Source: Flavobacteriales bacterium
GTDB lineage: Bacteria; Bacteroidota; Bacteroidia; NS11-12g; UBA955
Assembly: GCA_947496375.1 (NCBI GenBank)
Contig: CANMCY010000009.1
Coordinates: 1 to 64,000 of the forward strand
DNA length: 64,000 nucleotides
Direction: 5' to 3'
The stretch's first letter is position 1, and each line of letters begins with the position of its first letter. The position numbers were made by a program, and so were the translations under genes. Below are positions 33,101-41,640 of the stretch, in pieces. The notes beneath the pieces were generated by a model. The model did not search any database. It was not told the origin of the DNA and was given only the letters and a program-made list of their open reading frames with translations.

Positions 33101-33521
33101 TTTAATGCCAGGACGCCATACCCTAACAATAAAGGTATGGGATATTTTCAATAATTCAGGGGAAGGATCAACTGCGTTCACAGTAAGTAACGGCAACCTT
33201 GAGGTTTTTGAGCATGCCGCATTCCCCAATCCGTTCTCCAATGAGGTGGGGATTTGGTTCAGGCACAACATGCCCGGCAGAAACCTGAAAGCTGAGGTAG
33301 AAGTAACCGATCTTCAGGGGAAGGTCCTGCATCGGTTTCAAAAAGATATCGAAAATGCCAATAGCCGAGAGGTAAGACTAAACTGGACAGGATATGGTGC
33401 ACCGGTTCCGGAATTACAAACAGCCACACTGCCTTCCGGTGTTTATCTTTACAGGGTAAAATTATCCAATGGTGAAGTGTCTACATCATTCTCCGGTAAA
33501 ATGATCAAAATTTTGCGGTAA
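30117..33521 (+). CDS. porU: T9SS C-terminal-signal peptidase PorU
   Basis: About 1134 residues. I start at the M at 30117, which gives HIFQKVKMLVFSGCILFCTTALSQG as signal; the ATG at 30102 is also possible. Further upstream in-frame sequence is not signal-like. The central part is a C25 (gingipain-type) cysteine peptidase: LLIITHRDFLSAANRLAAIR opens the alpha/beta fold, the catalytic His639 is in NYQGHGGPAGW and Cys673 in FTATCEF. The C-terminus has the conserved AAFPNPFSNEVGIWF domain, retained as in other PorU proteins. PorU is the sortase that cleaves CTD signals of T9SS cargo at the outer membrane and attaches them to A-LPS where that applies. porV follows directly. Confidence 0.95.
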   Translation: MHIFQKVKMLVFSGCILFCTTALSQGMKFSDGEWVRVRVSNDGVYRITATELKNAGLNPEGKDAGKLVVYTHQGAMLPEMSRSAFHGTKEIPIYVEGGNDGVFSGEDYLLFFAMAPHTWNYAAGQWRHSVHFYDNFTYLYIGFGKTAGKRMNTVNFQGTANVIIDESEWMQFYEKDLENPIHMGRTWLGEKLGNETLNRAVEFGIPAMADDSVDVRISVAGGMQDGSGTINYAINSVSGTLNYSPINTEYVAFDLQERFFKLTAPAKKLQAQFTLTRPNTKSSGWINFIEATGKMPINTSAGQVIIRNRELTDNVTAEIRVTSDIISKPIAVWNVSNPFMPVAQDLIQQGTYKKTISPSGQSKKMFVAFEPGNLSKPEILGLISGPDLLQNAPPDLLIITHRDFLSAANRLAAIRSKNQGYSVQVVDVQDIYNQFSTSQQDLVAIRDFVRSVYLKSVSSGKLLKHVLLMGAASYDMKDRVKGNTNFIPTYQYDAHNKGVTFCLDDFYGYLDSLAGDPARGKNQLWVSVGRIPCRISQEAEGMVSKLEQYDSPKSLGDWRTNITYVTDDVDISWETVFTSESERYAKYIDTNHTYLSVNKLFADAFTQVSTGNTEKYPDVNQAIDRTMKDGCLFMNYQGHGGPAGWAQEAILDVPMIKAWNNRWKMPVMFTATCEFSLYDDPSEQSAGELALLNPNGGPIALMSTTRLVFVSGNMAINNDFWTNYGFPKANEPIPTLGDVFKRLKNRQDITSEDNKFALLGDPSMPLAFPKHKVILDSINHKAAQGFNDTLKAFGVVEIKGHIEERLKGKFSAFNGQLWVKVLDKPTLRKTLVNDQLGAPIPYEDQSSYIFKGTVTVQNGEFTILFATPKDIAYQVDFGKILLYAHNGETDAAGGYRIKIGGSEQDVIPGTTGPEVQVFMNDTTFISEGEVQPSTELLVKVKDEDGLNATGAGIGRDMLAILDKGTPAEKTYLLNEYFSYDLNSYKSGRIRMPIMDLMPGRHTLTIKVWDIFNNSGEGSTAFTVSNGNLEVFEHAAFPNPFSNEVGIWFRHNMPGRNLKAEVEVTDLQGKVLHRFQKDIENANSREVRLNWTGYGAPVPELQTATLPSGVYLYRVKLSNGEVSTSFSGKMIKILR

Positions 33522-33630
33522 TCATACAATAATTGCGTCTTACTTTCGTTTAAGCGGCATTCCTGTCATGTTTTCAAAATCAAAAATCACAATTCAGAAA
33601 CAAAACCCTATTTTTGCCAAACTTCCTTTT

Positions 33631-34836
33631 ATGAAGAAAGTATCACTTTTATTTTTTATGGGTGCCTTTGCTGCCTCAATTTCTGCACAACTGCAAATAA
33701 GCAAAAGTCAGTTGTCGGGGCAGTTGAATACGGTTACAACCATGGTGCCATTTCTTACCATTACACCCGACAGTCGTTCAGCCGGTTTGGGTGATGCCGG
33801 AGTTGCCTTGTTTAGCCCGGACGCAAATAGCGTATCCTGGAATATGAGTAACCTGGTCAATGCAGATAAAAAGTCCGGTTTCTCGCTTTCCTATGCACCC
33901 TGGCTTCGCCAACTCGTATCGGATGTTGGATTTAGTTATTTATCCGGTTATACCAAATCAAAATCCGGAAATTCTGTAATGGGTGGAGCCATACGCTACT
34001 TTTCACTGGGAAATATTAATTTCACAGATTTCGAGGGCAATCCTACAGGAAACTTCAACCCCAACGAGTTTAGCATAGAAGGGGGATATGGAACCCGTTT
34101 CAGCAAGAGTTTTAGCATGGGAGTAAATTTAAGATTTATTTATTCCAACATTGCAGGTAATCGCGTTATTAACGGCGCCAACACGAAAGCCGGGGTATCA
34201 GGCGCCGGAGACGTAAACTTGCTTTACAAAACGAAATTCAGAATGCAGGGTGGAAAAACTTCAGATTTTAATTTTGGTCTGAATTTACAAAATATAGGCG
34301 CAAAAATGACCTACACTACCCGCGAACAAAGAGATTTTATTCCTACCAATCTTAAACTGGGTGTAGGGTGGAAATATGAATTGGATCAGTACAATAAAGT
34401 GGGAGTATATGCAGATGTAAATAAATTGCTGGTTCCTACTCGTCCTTTCTATCTGGTGGCATACGATGGTAGTGATTCGGCCATTAATGGTGTTAGGCAG
34501 TACATTGGCAAAGACCCAAACGTAAGCGTTGTGCAAGGCATGATTCAAAGTTTTTATGACGCGCCCGGGGGCACCACCGAAGAGCTAAATGAATGGACCG
34601 GTTCTTTTGGAACGGAATACTGGTATGACAATAAATTTGCAGCCAGGGTAGGCGCATTTTATGAAAACAAAAACAAAGGCGGTAGGCAATATGCTACTTT
34701 TGGATTGGGATTAAAATATCAAAAGGTTACCATAGACCTTGCTATGCTGGTTCCTTTTGCAAGACGTCATCCATTACAAAATCAGCTGAGGTTCTCTCTG
34801 TTGTTTGATATGGGTGCTTTTTCAGACAAAGAATAA
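33631..34836 (+). CDS. porV: T9SS outer-membrane shuttle protein PorV (LptO)
   Basis: I start at 33631 (KKVSLLFFMGAFAASISAQ), a standard signal; a longer frame from 33568 adds a non-signal leader that includes a TATTTTTG box (33609-33616). The 401-residue protein belongs to the FadL-like barrel family, with the PorV opening VTTMVPFLTITPDSRSAGLGDAGVA, then SYAPWLRQLVSDVGFSYLSGY and the closing strand LRFSLLFDMGAF. PorV carries CTD cargo from the SprA translocon to PorU. The porU-porV order is conserved in Bacteroidota. Confidence 0.95.
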   Translation: MKKVSLLFFMGAFAASISAQLQISKSQLSGQLNTVTTMVPFLTITPDSRSAGLGDAGVALFSPDANSVSWNMSNLVNADKKSGFSLSYAPWLRQLVSDVGFSYLSGYTKSKSGNSVMGGAIRYFSLGNINFTDFEGNPTGNFNPNEFSIEGGYGTRFSKSFSMGVNLRFIYSNIAGNRVINGANTKAGVSGAGDVNLLYKTKFRMQGGKTSDFNFGLNLQNIGAKMTYTTREQRDFIPTNLKLGVGWKYELDQYNKVGVYADVNKLLVPTRPFYLVAYDGSDSAINGVRQYIGKDPNVSVVQGMIQSFYDAPGGTTEELNEWTGSFGTEYWYDNKFAARVGAFYENKNKGGRQYATFGLGLKYQKVTIDLAMLVPFARRHPLQNQLRFSLLFDMGAFSDKE

Positions 34837-34851
34837 CGGTATCATAACTAT

Positions 34852-34885
34852 AAAAAAAGCCCTGAAGAATTTCAGGGCTTTTTTT
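34852..34885 (+). terminator. Intrinsic terminator after porV
   Basis: AAAGCCCTGAA / TTCAGGGCTTT stem, 4-nt loop, T7 run. Confidence 0.9.
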
Positions 34886-34932
34886 ATGGAAGTTCTTAAT
34901 TAACCCAATAAATGTTATTTTAGCCAAAACTT

Positions 34933-36642
34933 ATGAGTACTTCAAATACATCAAAACATCCAAAAGCTTTACCATTCCTGTTTCTAACGGAAATGTGGGA
35001 ACGTTTCGGTTACTATCTGATGCTGGGAATTTTTTCGCTCTACATGCTCGATAGCGTTCAAAATGGGGGCATGGGATTCAGTCCTGAAAAAAAATCGGAT
35101 ATCTACGGTACCTATCTGGGATTGGTATATCTGACACCATTTTTGGGTGGTTTGCTTGCTGACCGACTTCTGGGATACAGAAGATCAATTATAGTTGGTG
35201 GTTTACTAATGGCCGTCGGTTATTTCCTGTTGTCAATTCAAGGAGAAACTGCCTTTTACGCAGGTTTATTTTCCATCATTTTAGGCAATGGTTTTTTTAA
35301 ACCCAATATTTCTGCGCTTCTGGGGAATTTATACAATGCAGAGCCCTACAAGGCGAACAAAGACAGTGGATACAATATATTTTACATGGGAATCAATATT
35401 GGTGCCTTTGCATGCAATTTTGTGGCTGCCTATCTCCGCATAAACTATGGATGGGGCTGGGCATTTGCTGCTGCCGGGGTAGGAATGTTGCTGGGTCTGC
35501 TGATATTTCTTTTTGCCCTAAAGCATGTAAAAGAGGCCGATGTAATTAGACCAATGGAGGCCGGGGATATGTCCACATCAAGAATATTACTCTTCACGCT
35601 GGTACCCATGTTTATTTTTGGCATTCTTGGCTATTTAATTCCGGGAAACCTGTTGGGAACTGACAGTAACGATGCCTTCATATTTGGATGTATTCCGGTC
35701 ATTGCATTTTTTATCTATTTGTTTATGTCGGCAAGGCAGGAAGACAAGAGACCCATTGGAGCTCTGCTTGCCGTGTACGGCTGTTTGGTGGTTTTCTGGG
35801 CCGTGTTTCATCAAAATGGTGATGCACTCACCATTTGGGCCGAACAACATACAGACCGTGTACCCGGTGAGATTACAGGTAAAACACTCAATGTGCTTAA
35901 CCTTAGCCAAAATGTAACCAATGATAGCATCAGCCGACTGAGTAGTGAAGATTTTGCAACCCATAAAAAGTCAATTCAAAAGCAGGACTCAGTGCTGAAG
36001 CTCGAGAATAAATCGTCTGAAAGACTGGCACTGGCAAAAACACTGAAAGCACAAACAGCCAGCAGAAAGTATTTTCAGAATTTACCGCAAGCGCAAATTC
36101 CCGGTGAAGGAAAGAGTCTGAAACTTATATCCACAGAGTTGTACCAAAGTATCAACCCGTTTTGGGTTATTCTGTTAACCCCTCTGGTAGTGGGTTTCTG
36201 GGGTGTTTTAAGGCGTAAAAAGAAAGAACCAACTACAGCGGCAAAAATCGCCATTGGTTTGGTTATTACTGCATTAAGTGCCCTGGTCATGGTAGGCGCG
36301 GTAAAATCCACCGACATTGAACATGCAAAAGTGAGTTCTTTTTGGCTGGTGGCTTCTTATGCGGTAATTACCCTGGGTGAACTCTGTCTATCACCGATGG
36401 GACTATCATTGGTTTCCAAACTAAGTCCGCCCAGGATTACTGCCTTAATGATGGGTGGTTTTTTTCTGAGTACCTCAGTGGGCAATAAGCTTTCAGGAAT
36501 GCTGAGCGGCATGTGGGAGAAATATGAAGACAAATCCCATTTTTTTCTTTTAAATTGTGTTTTGGCACTTTTGGCCGGGTTGCTTATGTTTGCAATGCTC
36601 CGATGGCTCAATCGGGTGATGAAAGAGAAAAATATCATTTAA
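34933..36642 (+). CDS. POT-family proton-coupled peptide transporter (PTR2/DtpT-like)
   Basis: 569 residues, MFS fold. The POT signatures are clear: EMWERFGYYLMLGI on TM1 (ExxER proton-coupling motif), GGLLADRLLGYRRSIIVGG (MFS motif A, PTR2 signature 1) and FYMGINIGAFACN (PTR2 signature 2). It imports di- and tripeptides with protons. Between the two six-helix bundles, about residues 300-400 form a long polar, Lys/Ser/Leu-rich extension with no transmembrane character, replacing the usual linker helices. The neighbour 10 nt downstream is a second, diverged POT transporter. Confidence 0.92.
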   Translation: MSTSNTSKHPKALPFLFLTEMWERFGYYLMLGIFSLYMLDSVQNGGMGFSPEKKSDIYGTYLGLVYLTPFLGGLLADRLLGYRRSIIVGGLLMAVGYFLLSIQGETAFYAGLFSIILGNGFFKPNISALLGNLYNAEPYKANKDSGYNIFYMGINIGAFACNFVAAYLRINYGWGWAFAAAGVGMLLGLLIFLFALKHVKEADVIRPMEAGDMSTSRILLFTLVPMFIFGILGYLIPGNLLGTDSNDAFIFGCIPVIAFFIYLFMSARQEDKRPIGALLAVYGCLVVFWAVFHQNGDALTIWAEQHTDRVPGEITGKTLNVLNLSQNVTNDSISRLSSEDFATHKKSIQKQDSVLKLENKSSERLALAKTLKAQTASRKYFQNLPQAQIPGEGKSLKLISTELYQSINPFWVILLTPLVVGFWGVLRRKKKEPTTAAKIAIGLVITALSALVMVGAVKSTDIEHAKVSSFWLVASYAVITLGELCLSPMGLSLVSKLSPPRITALMMGGFFLSTSVGNKLSGMLSGMWEKYEDKSHFFLLNCVLALLAGLLMFAMLRWLNRVMKEKNII

Positions 36643-36652
36643 CAAAAACACT

Positions 36653-38212
36653 ATGAATAACAACCTCAAACTTTTACTGGCCTTTGTCATCAGTCTGGCC
36701 GGCAGCATTTTTCTATTAAATGTCTTTGCCGGGTTAAGCTTCGACATTCCTTCGCAGGCCTTTCAGATGTACATGTATGCATCTGTAATCTCCATCATCT
36801 CAACCGTTATGGTTTGGATTTTTAACCAAAAGGAACACCCCGCAGGTCTGCGACTCCTATTCTTTACTGAAATGTGGGAACGTTTCAGCTACTATGGAAT
36901 GCGTGGTCTTTTGATATTGTATCTGACAAAGTCCTATTTGGAAGGTGGATTGGGTTTTTCTGATGATAATGCAGGATTAATTTATGGTATTTACACGGGT
37001 TTGGTATACTTAACCCCTATTCTGGGAGGTTGGATTGCTGACAACTATATTGGGCAGCGAAGAGCTATCACCATTGGGGGTATTCTCATGGCGCTCGGAC
37101 AGTTTTCGCTGGCTTCTCAATTGGGATTGGTTACATTTTATGCGGGTCTTGGATTGTTGATTATCGGTAACGGTTTCTTTAAACCCAATATTTCCATTAT
37201 TGTAGGTCAGCTGTATGATAACCATGATGTACGCAAAGACGGAGCATTTAATATTTTTTACATGGGCATAAATCTTGGGGCATTTCTGGCTCCTCTGGTA
37301 TGTGGCCTGCTTGCAGAAGATATTATGGCAACGAAAGAGGTTTTGGCAGATGGATCGGTTAAGATAGCCCACTATGGCTTTCAGTACGGTTTCCTTGCCG
37401 CTGGAATAGGAATGACCATAGGTCAAATACTTTTCAATACCCTGGGCCAAAAATATTTGGGAGATAAGGGATTGCGTCCACAAAACAAGAACGTGGCAGC
37501 CGGAGATATTGTAGACAATATGGGCAGCGCCACAGCAGGCCCGGGTCTCAGCAAGCCGGAAAAGGATCGCACCTGGGTAATCATCATTCTGGTGGCGTTT
37601 GTTACCTTTTTCTGGGCGGGTTTTGAACAGGCCGGCGGTGCTTTTTCTCTGTATACAGATAAGTTTATCAATAGAGAAGTAAACGGTTACTTGATACCTA
37701 CCTCATTCTTCCAGAGTGTAAATCCGATTTTTATTGTGATGTTGGCACCTTTGTTTACCTTATTGTGGGCCTTTCTGAACCGTAAGGGAAAAGAACCTAA
37801 TACACCCATAAAAATGGGCTTGGGAATGATTCTGCTGGGTTTAGGTTTCTTATTGATGGTAGGCGCTGTTATGGAGCGTGGCACTGCCGGAGACAATGAA
37901 GCCATCAAGGCCAACATCATGTGGATTTTAGGCACCTATCTGATTCACACTTGTGGTGAGCTTTGCTTAAGTCCTATTGGTTTATCCATGGTTACGAAGC
38001 TTGCACCGGTTAAACTGGCTTCCATGCTCATGGGAGTTTGGTTCCTAAGCAGTTTCATTGCGAATAATCTTGCCGGTCTTACCGTGGGTTTTGTTGAAAA
38101 ACTGGGTCCTTTTACCATATTCGCGGGCATTGCAGGTTTTGTTATAGTCCTCGGACTGGTATTAATCAGTATGAACAAAGTGCTGCTGAAAATGATGCAT
38201 GGCGTTCGATAA
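36653..38212 (+). CDS. POT-family proton-coupled peptide transporter, second copy
   Basis: 519 residues. Two extra N-terminal hydrophobic helices (LKLLLAFVISLAGSIFLLNVF and a second near 40-60) precede the core, which starts at EMWERFSYYGMRGLLILYL. The PTR2 motifs recur: GGWIADNYIGQRRAITIGG and FYMGINLGAFLAP. It lacks the long central polar insert of its neighbour. The two genes form one operon ended by a hairpin. They may import different peptide sets or form a division of labour; the sequence alone cannot tell. Confidence 0.92.
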   Translation: MNNNLKLLLAFVISLAGSIFLLNVFAGLSFDIPSQAFQMYMYASVISIISTVMVWIFNQKEHPAGLRLLFFTEMWERFSYYGMRGLLILYLTKSYLEGGLGFSDDNAGLIYGIYTGLVYLTPILGGWIADNYIGQRRAITIGGILMALGQFSLASQLGLVTFYAGLGLLIIGNGFFKPNISIIVGQLYDNHDVRKDGAFNIFYMGINLGAFLAPLVCGLLAEDIMATKEVLADGSVKIAHYGFQYGFLAAGIGMTIGQILFNTLGQKYLGDKGLRPQNKNVAAGDIVDNMGSATAGPGLSKPEKDRTWVIIILVAFVTFFWAGFEQAGGAFSLYTDKFINREVNGYLIPTSFFQSVNPIFIVMLAPLFTLLWAFLNRKGKEPNTPIKMGLGMILLGLGFLLMVGAVMERGTAGDNEAIKANIMWILGTYLIHTCGELCLSPIGLSMVTKLAPVKLASMLMGVWFLSSFIANNLAGLTVGFVEKLGPFTIFAGIAGFVIVLGLVLISMNKVLLKMMHGVR

Positions 38213-38232
38213 ACAGAATGTTAAGAAATAAT

Positions 38233-38263
38233 GCGAAAAGGGGGCTTTAGGCCTCCTTTTTGC
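38233..38263 (+). terminator. Intrinsic terminator after the POT operon
   Basis: An imperfect stem AAAAGGGGGC / GGCCTCCTTTT with loop TTTA and a T-run. Confidence 0.75.
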
Positions 38264-38303
38264 TTATGGCCTAACACACTTAATAACCTATTTTTGCAAA
38301 TCC

Positions 38304-39608
38304 ATGATGGAAATGTTTGATAAAGTCTCTTCCGGCGAAAAAAGTATCTGTGTTATTGGGCTTGGATATGTTGGGCTGCCAATAGCCCTTGAGTTTGCGC
38401 GCAAATTTCAGGTGGTGGGATTTGACATTAATGACGAAAGAATCAAACTTATGCAACAGGGCATTGATCCCAGTAAAGAAATTGATGCCTCGGAATTTGA
38501 AGGCAGAAAAATTCACTTTACAGCCAATGCCGATGATATCAAAGACTGTGGTGTTTATATTGTTGCTGTTCCTACACCCATTAATGAATCCAATGAGCCC
38601 GAACTGAAACCTCTCATTGGCGCCAGCACGGCCGTGGGCAAAGCCATTTCAAAAGGTGATTATGTGATTTATGAGAGCACCACTTATCCCGGTTGCACGG
38701 AGGATGATTGCGTGCCGGTGATTGAAGAATTATCAGGCCTGAAGATGGGAGTGGATTTCAAGGTGGGTTATTCCCCCGAAAGAATTAATCCGGGAGACAA
38801 AGAAAGACCGCTTACCAAGATTCTGAAGATTGTAAGTGGCAGTGACGAAGAGGCGTTGCGCAATGTTTCCAAACTGTATGCAAGCATAATTGAAGCAGGT
38901 GTCTATGAGGCCGCATCCATCAAAGTAGCAGAGGCGGCAAAAATTATTGAAAACACCCAGCGCGATGTCAACATTTCACTGATGAATGAGTTGTCCATGA
39001 TTTTCAATAAAATCGGCATCAGCACACACGATGTAATTGACGCCGCTGCCACCAAGTGGAATTTTCACCGCTATCAGCCCGGACTAGTGGGCGGACACTG
39101 TATTGGGGTAGATCCATATTATCTGCTCCACAAAGCCGAGGCCATGGGGCTGCATCCCAGGGTAATTGCGGCCGGTAGATTTACCAATGACAATATGCCC
39201 GCACATATTGCACAAAAAGCCGTAAAAAAATTGAATGCAAGGGGCAAAGTAGTAAAAGACTCTCGCATCCTGATTATGGGAGCTACCTTCAAAGAGAATG
39301 TGGCTGACATTCGCAACAGTAAAATTGTGGATGTGGTAAATGAATTAATTTCGTACTCGGTTAATGTGGATGTGGTAGATCCCTATGCAAGTACCGACGA
39401 AGTGAATCACGAATATGGTTTTTCGTTAGCATCGGAACCTTGTGGTCAATACGATGGAATTGTTCTGGCTGTTTCACACGATGAATACAAAAAACTGCCT
39501 GCATCCTGGTTTGAAAAGCATGCCACCGCAGATGGATTTTTCTTTGATATAAAGGCACTGTTCAGAATCCCGGAATCTCGCCCTGCGCTGGATTATTGGA
39601 GTCTATAA
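38304..39608 (+). CDS. UDP-sugar (nucleotide-sugar) dehydrogenase, TviB/WbpA-like
   Basis: 434 residues. The NAD-binding start is ICVIGLGYVGLPIALEFARKF. The central dimerisation domain contains KVAEAAKIIENTQRDVNISLMNEL. The catalytic cysteine is in GGHCIGVDPYYLLHKAE, and the UDP-binding C-terminal domain has ILIMGATFKENVADIRNSK. The closest fit is the UDP-N-acetyl-hexosamine 6-dehydrogenase group (TviB, WbpA, WbpO), which makes uronic acid precursors for surface polysaccharides, rather than UDP-glucose dehydrogenase. The exact sugar is inferred only. The first two codons are both ATG-type (MMEM). Its 3' end overlaps folC tail to tail by 6 bp. Confidence 0.9.
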   Translation: MMEMFDKVSSGEKSICVIGLGYVGLPIALEFARKFQVVGFDINDERIKLMQQGIDPSKEIDASEFEGRKIHFTANADDIKDCGVYIVAVPTPINESNEPELKPLIGASTAVGKAISKGDYVIYESTTYPGCTEDDCVPVIEELSGLKMGVDFKVGYSPERINPGDKERPLTKILKIVSGSDEEALRNVSKLYASIIEAGVYEAASIKVAEAAKIIENTQRDVNISLMNELSMIFNKIGISTHDVIDAAATKWNFHRYQPGLVGGHCIGVDPYYLLHKAEAMGLHPRVIAAGRFTNDNMPAHIAQKAVKKLNARGKVVKDSRILIMGATFKENVADIRNSKIVDVVNELISYSVNVDVVDPYASTDEVNHEYGFSLASEPCGQYDGIVLAVSHDEYKKLPASWFEKHATADGFFFDIKALFRIPESRPALDYWSL

Positions 39609-40826
39609 GACTTCTGCGACCACGAAAGTGCTACCGCCAATGTAAATTGTATCTTCCCGTTCTGCAGTTTCTTTAGCTGCCTGTAATGCTGCATTAACGC
39701 TTTCGTAGGTTTTTCCGAAAAGACCTTCTTTCGCGCTTTCCATCGCCAGTATTTCTGCATCCAAACCTCTGAATATAGCAGGTTTGCAAAAATAATAATG
39801 AGCTGAAGAGGGAAGGAGTTTTAGGATTTTAGATAGGTCTTTTTCTTTTACTACCCCCAAAACGATGTGCAACTTACCCTTTACACTATTTTGAAGCTGC
39901 TGCATGGTTTCATATAACCCGTCGGAATTGTGCGCGGTATCTGCAATAATGGTGGGCTCTTCCTGTAAAACATCCCAACGGCCTTGCAGCCCTGTGAGCG
40001 ATTTTACTTCCTGCAAAGCATCCAGAATAAGGTGTTCGGAAAAGTGATAACCTTGTAACTCCAACGCAGTGATGGCTGATTTAAGTGTTCCGAGATTCTT
40101 TTTTTGATAAGCTCCTTTTAAAGCGCATTTTTCGATCCATCGTCCGGGAGCTGATACACCATAGGATAATGGAGCCCCTTTTTCACCGGCAATTTTTTCA
40201 AATACCTCCTGCGTTTCAGGCAATACTTCTCCCACTACTGCAGGTACATCCTTTTTAATGATTCCGGCCTTTTCAGCAGCAATCTTGGACAATGTATCGC
40301 CAAGGAATTCCATATGATCCCAGCCAATATTGGTAATGACACTCAGTTCCGGGTTTATTACATTGGTACTGTCCAGTCTTCCGCCCATGCCCACCTCTAT
40401 GATCGCAATATCAACCGTCATGCTTTTGAAATATTCAAATGCCATCCCAACGGTCAGTTCGAAAAAGGAGGGGGACACACTGTCAATCAAAGGCTTCATC
40501 GTATGGGTAAAATTGACCACAAATTCTTTAGGGATCATTTCACCATTGATTCTGATGCGCTCTCTGAAATCTTTTAAGTGCGGAGAGGTATATAAACCGG
40601 TTTTATAGCCATGTTTTGTAAAAATGGCCGCCAGCATTGAGCTTACAGAACCCTTTCCGTTGGTTCCCCCCACATGTATGCTTTTAAAATGATGCTGTGG
40701 ATTCCCCAGAAAATCGCAGATGGCAATGGTATTGTTTAAATCTGCTTTGTATGCGGCAGCGCCAATATGTTGAAAAACAGGTAATCTGGAATAGAGAAAT
40801 TCCAGTGTTTCTTCGTAACTAATCAT
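39603..40826 (-). CDS. folC: Bifunctional folylpolyglutamate synthase/dihydrofolate synthase
   Basis: 407 residues. The Mur-ligase-type core: ATP-binding loop HVGGTNGKGSVSSMLAAI, GLYTSPHLKDFRERI, IIEVGMGGRLDSTNVI, SVITNIGWDHMEFLG, and the C-terminal domain with DTAHNSDGL and IVLGVVKEKDL. The enzyme ligates glutamate to dihydropteroate or folate using ATP. It is last in a reverse-strand group; its start shares one base with the stop of the TonB-like gene (TAATG type). Confidence 0.95.
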   Translation of the reverse strand: MISYEETLEFLYSRLPVFQHIGAAAYKADLNNTIAICDFLGNPQHHFKSIHVGGTNGKGSVSSMLAAIFTKHGYKTGLYTSPHLKDFRERIRINGEMIPKEFVVNFTHTMKPLIDSVSPSFFELTVGMAFEYFKSMTVDIAIIEVGMGGRLDSTNVINPELSVITNIGWDHMEFLGDTLSKIAAEKAGIIKKDVPAVVGEVLPETQEVFEKIAGEKGAPLSYGVSAPGRWIEKCALKGAYQKKNLGTLKSAITALELQGYHFSEHLILDALQEVKSLTGLQGRWDVLQEEPTIIADTAHNSDGLYETMQQLQNSVKGKLHIVLGVVKEKDLSKILKLLPSSAHYYFCKPAIFRGLDAEILAMESAKEGLFGKTYESVNAALQAAKETAEREDTIYIGGSTFVVAEVL

Positions 40827-41638
40827 TACAGACTGGGACGTATGGTAACCGATACTTTACCCGTTTCAGGGCAATCTTCACCCATTTTTTTAAATGTAGA
40901 ACGGGATAATACACTCATGAATACTGCTTTTGCATCGCCTGCATTATAGGTAGTGCCGGTTGCCTCGCCACCCAAAATCCTAAAATTGCCGTAACAATCT
41001 ACCTTAACTTCAAAAACAATAATTCCCGTGCCCTGGGCTTGTACAACTTCTACATCAGAAATTAATTTAAAATTAGTGAATCTGGCACTAATCAATCCTT
41101 TTCCTCTGTTGCCCGGATTGGTTCCTGTGTTGTCACCTTTTACTCCGCCGGTATTATCACCGCCACCGGAACCCGTTGTGCCTTTTCCAGATTTCCATCC
41201 GTTGGGGTTTCCCTCCTGTGAACTGCCGGTTCTTTTTCCGGTAGGAAGCCTTTTGGCGAGATTAGGATCCAGCTGGTCACCTGTCTTGGGTGGATCAATA
41301 GGGGGTAGGTTTGCACTGTTGTCGGCATCATTGGTGATGACTTTGCCCTCTCCACCGCTTTGTACCGGGTTGCCACCACCGGAACCTCCTTTATCACCCA
41401 GTGCAGGCGGAGTCTGGGATGGGCCTCCATCGTTGGGATTGCCGAAGCCACCGTCTACAACGCCCATATCCAGTTCCAGCACACCCTCCTTAACTTCAAA
41501 TGGAGGGTTGGGCATGCTGATGTGCATAAACCAGAGTAAACCAATTAGCACAGCCGATATTAAAAGGGATAACACAGCACTTTTGACTTTGTCAATGGTG
41601 GTACTGTCCAGTTTTTCCTCAACAATATAGTGGGACAT
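40826..41638 (-). CDS. TonB-like/energy-transducer-like protein without adjacent ExbB-ExbD
   Basis: 270 residues with one N-terminal membrane helix (VLSLLISAVLIGLLWFM), then about 130 residues extremely rich in Gly, Pro, Asn and Lys (periplasm-spanning linker). A compact C-terminal domain (about 190-270) contains GTGIIVFEVKVDCYGNFRIL and SVLSRSTFKKMGEDCP, resembling the TonB C-terminal fold in this phylum. By architecture it couples an inner-membrane motor to an outer-membrane partner. In many Bacteroidota exbB-exbD-tonB-folC are together. Here only the tonB-folC part remains, and the complete exb set is at 55.9-58.9 kb. Confidence 0.75.
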   Translation of the reverse strand: MSHYIVEEKLDSTTIDKVKSAVLSLLISAVLIGLLWFMHISMPNPPFEVKEGVLELDMGVVDGGFGNPNDGGPSQTPPALGDKGGSGGGNPVQSGGEGKVITNDADNSANLPPIDPPKTGDQLDPNLAKRLPTGKRTGSSQEGNPNGWKSGKGTTGSGGGDNTGGVKGDNTGTNPGNRGKGLISARFTNFKLISDVEVVQAQGTGIIVFEVKVDCYGNFRILGGEATGTTYNAGDAKAVFMSVLSRSTFKKMGEDCPETGKVSVTIRPSL

Positions 41639-41640
41639 GT

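Noticed and set aside
37010-37483. 157-residue reverse ORF
   Set aside because: Antisense of a POT transporter with intact PTR2 motifs.
41028-41630. 200-residue forward-strand ORF rich in Pro, Ser and Leu
   Set aside because: Exact antisense of the Gly/Pro-rich linker of the TonB-like gene; its composition is a mirror artefact and it has no start context.
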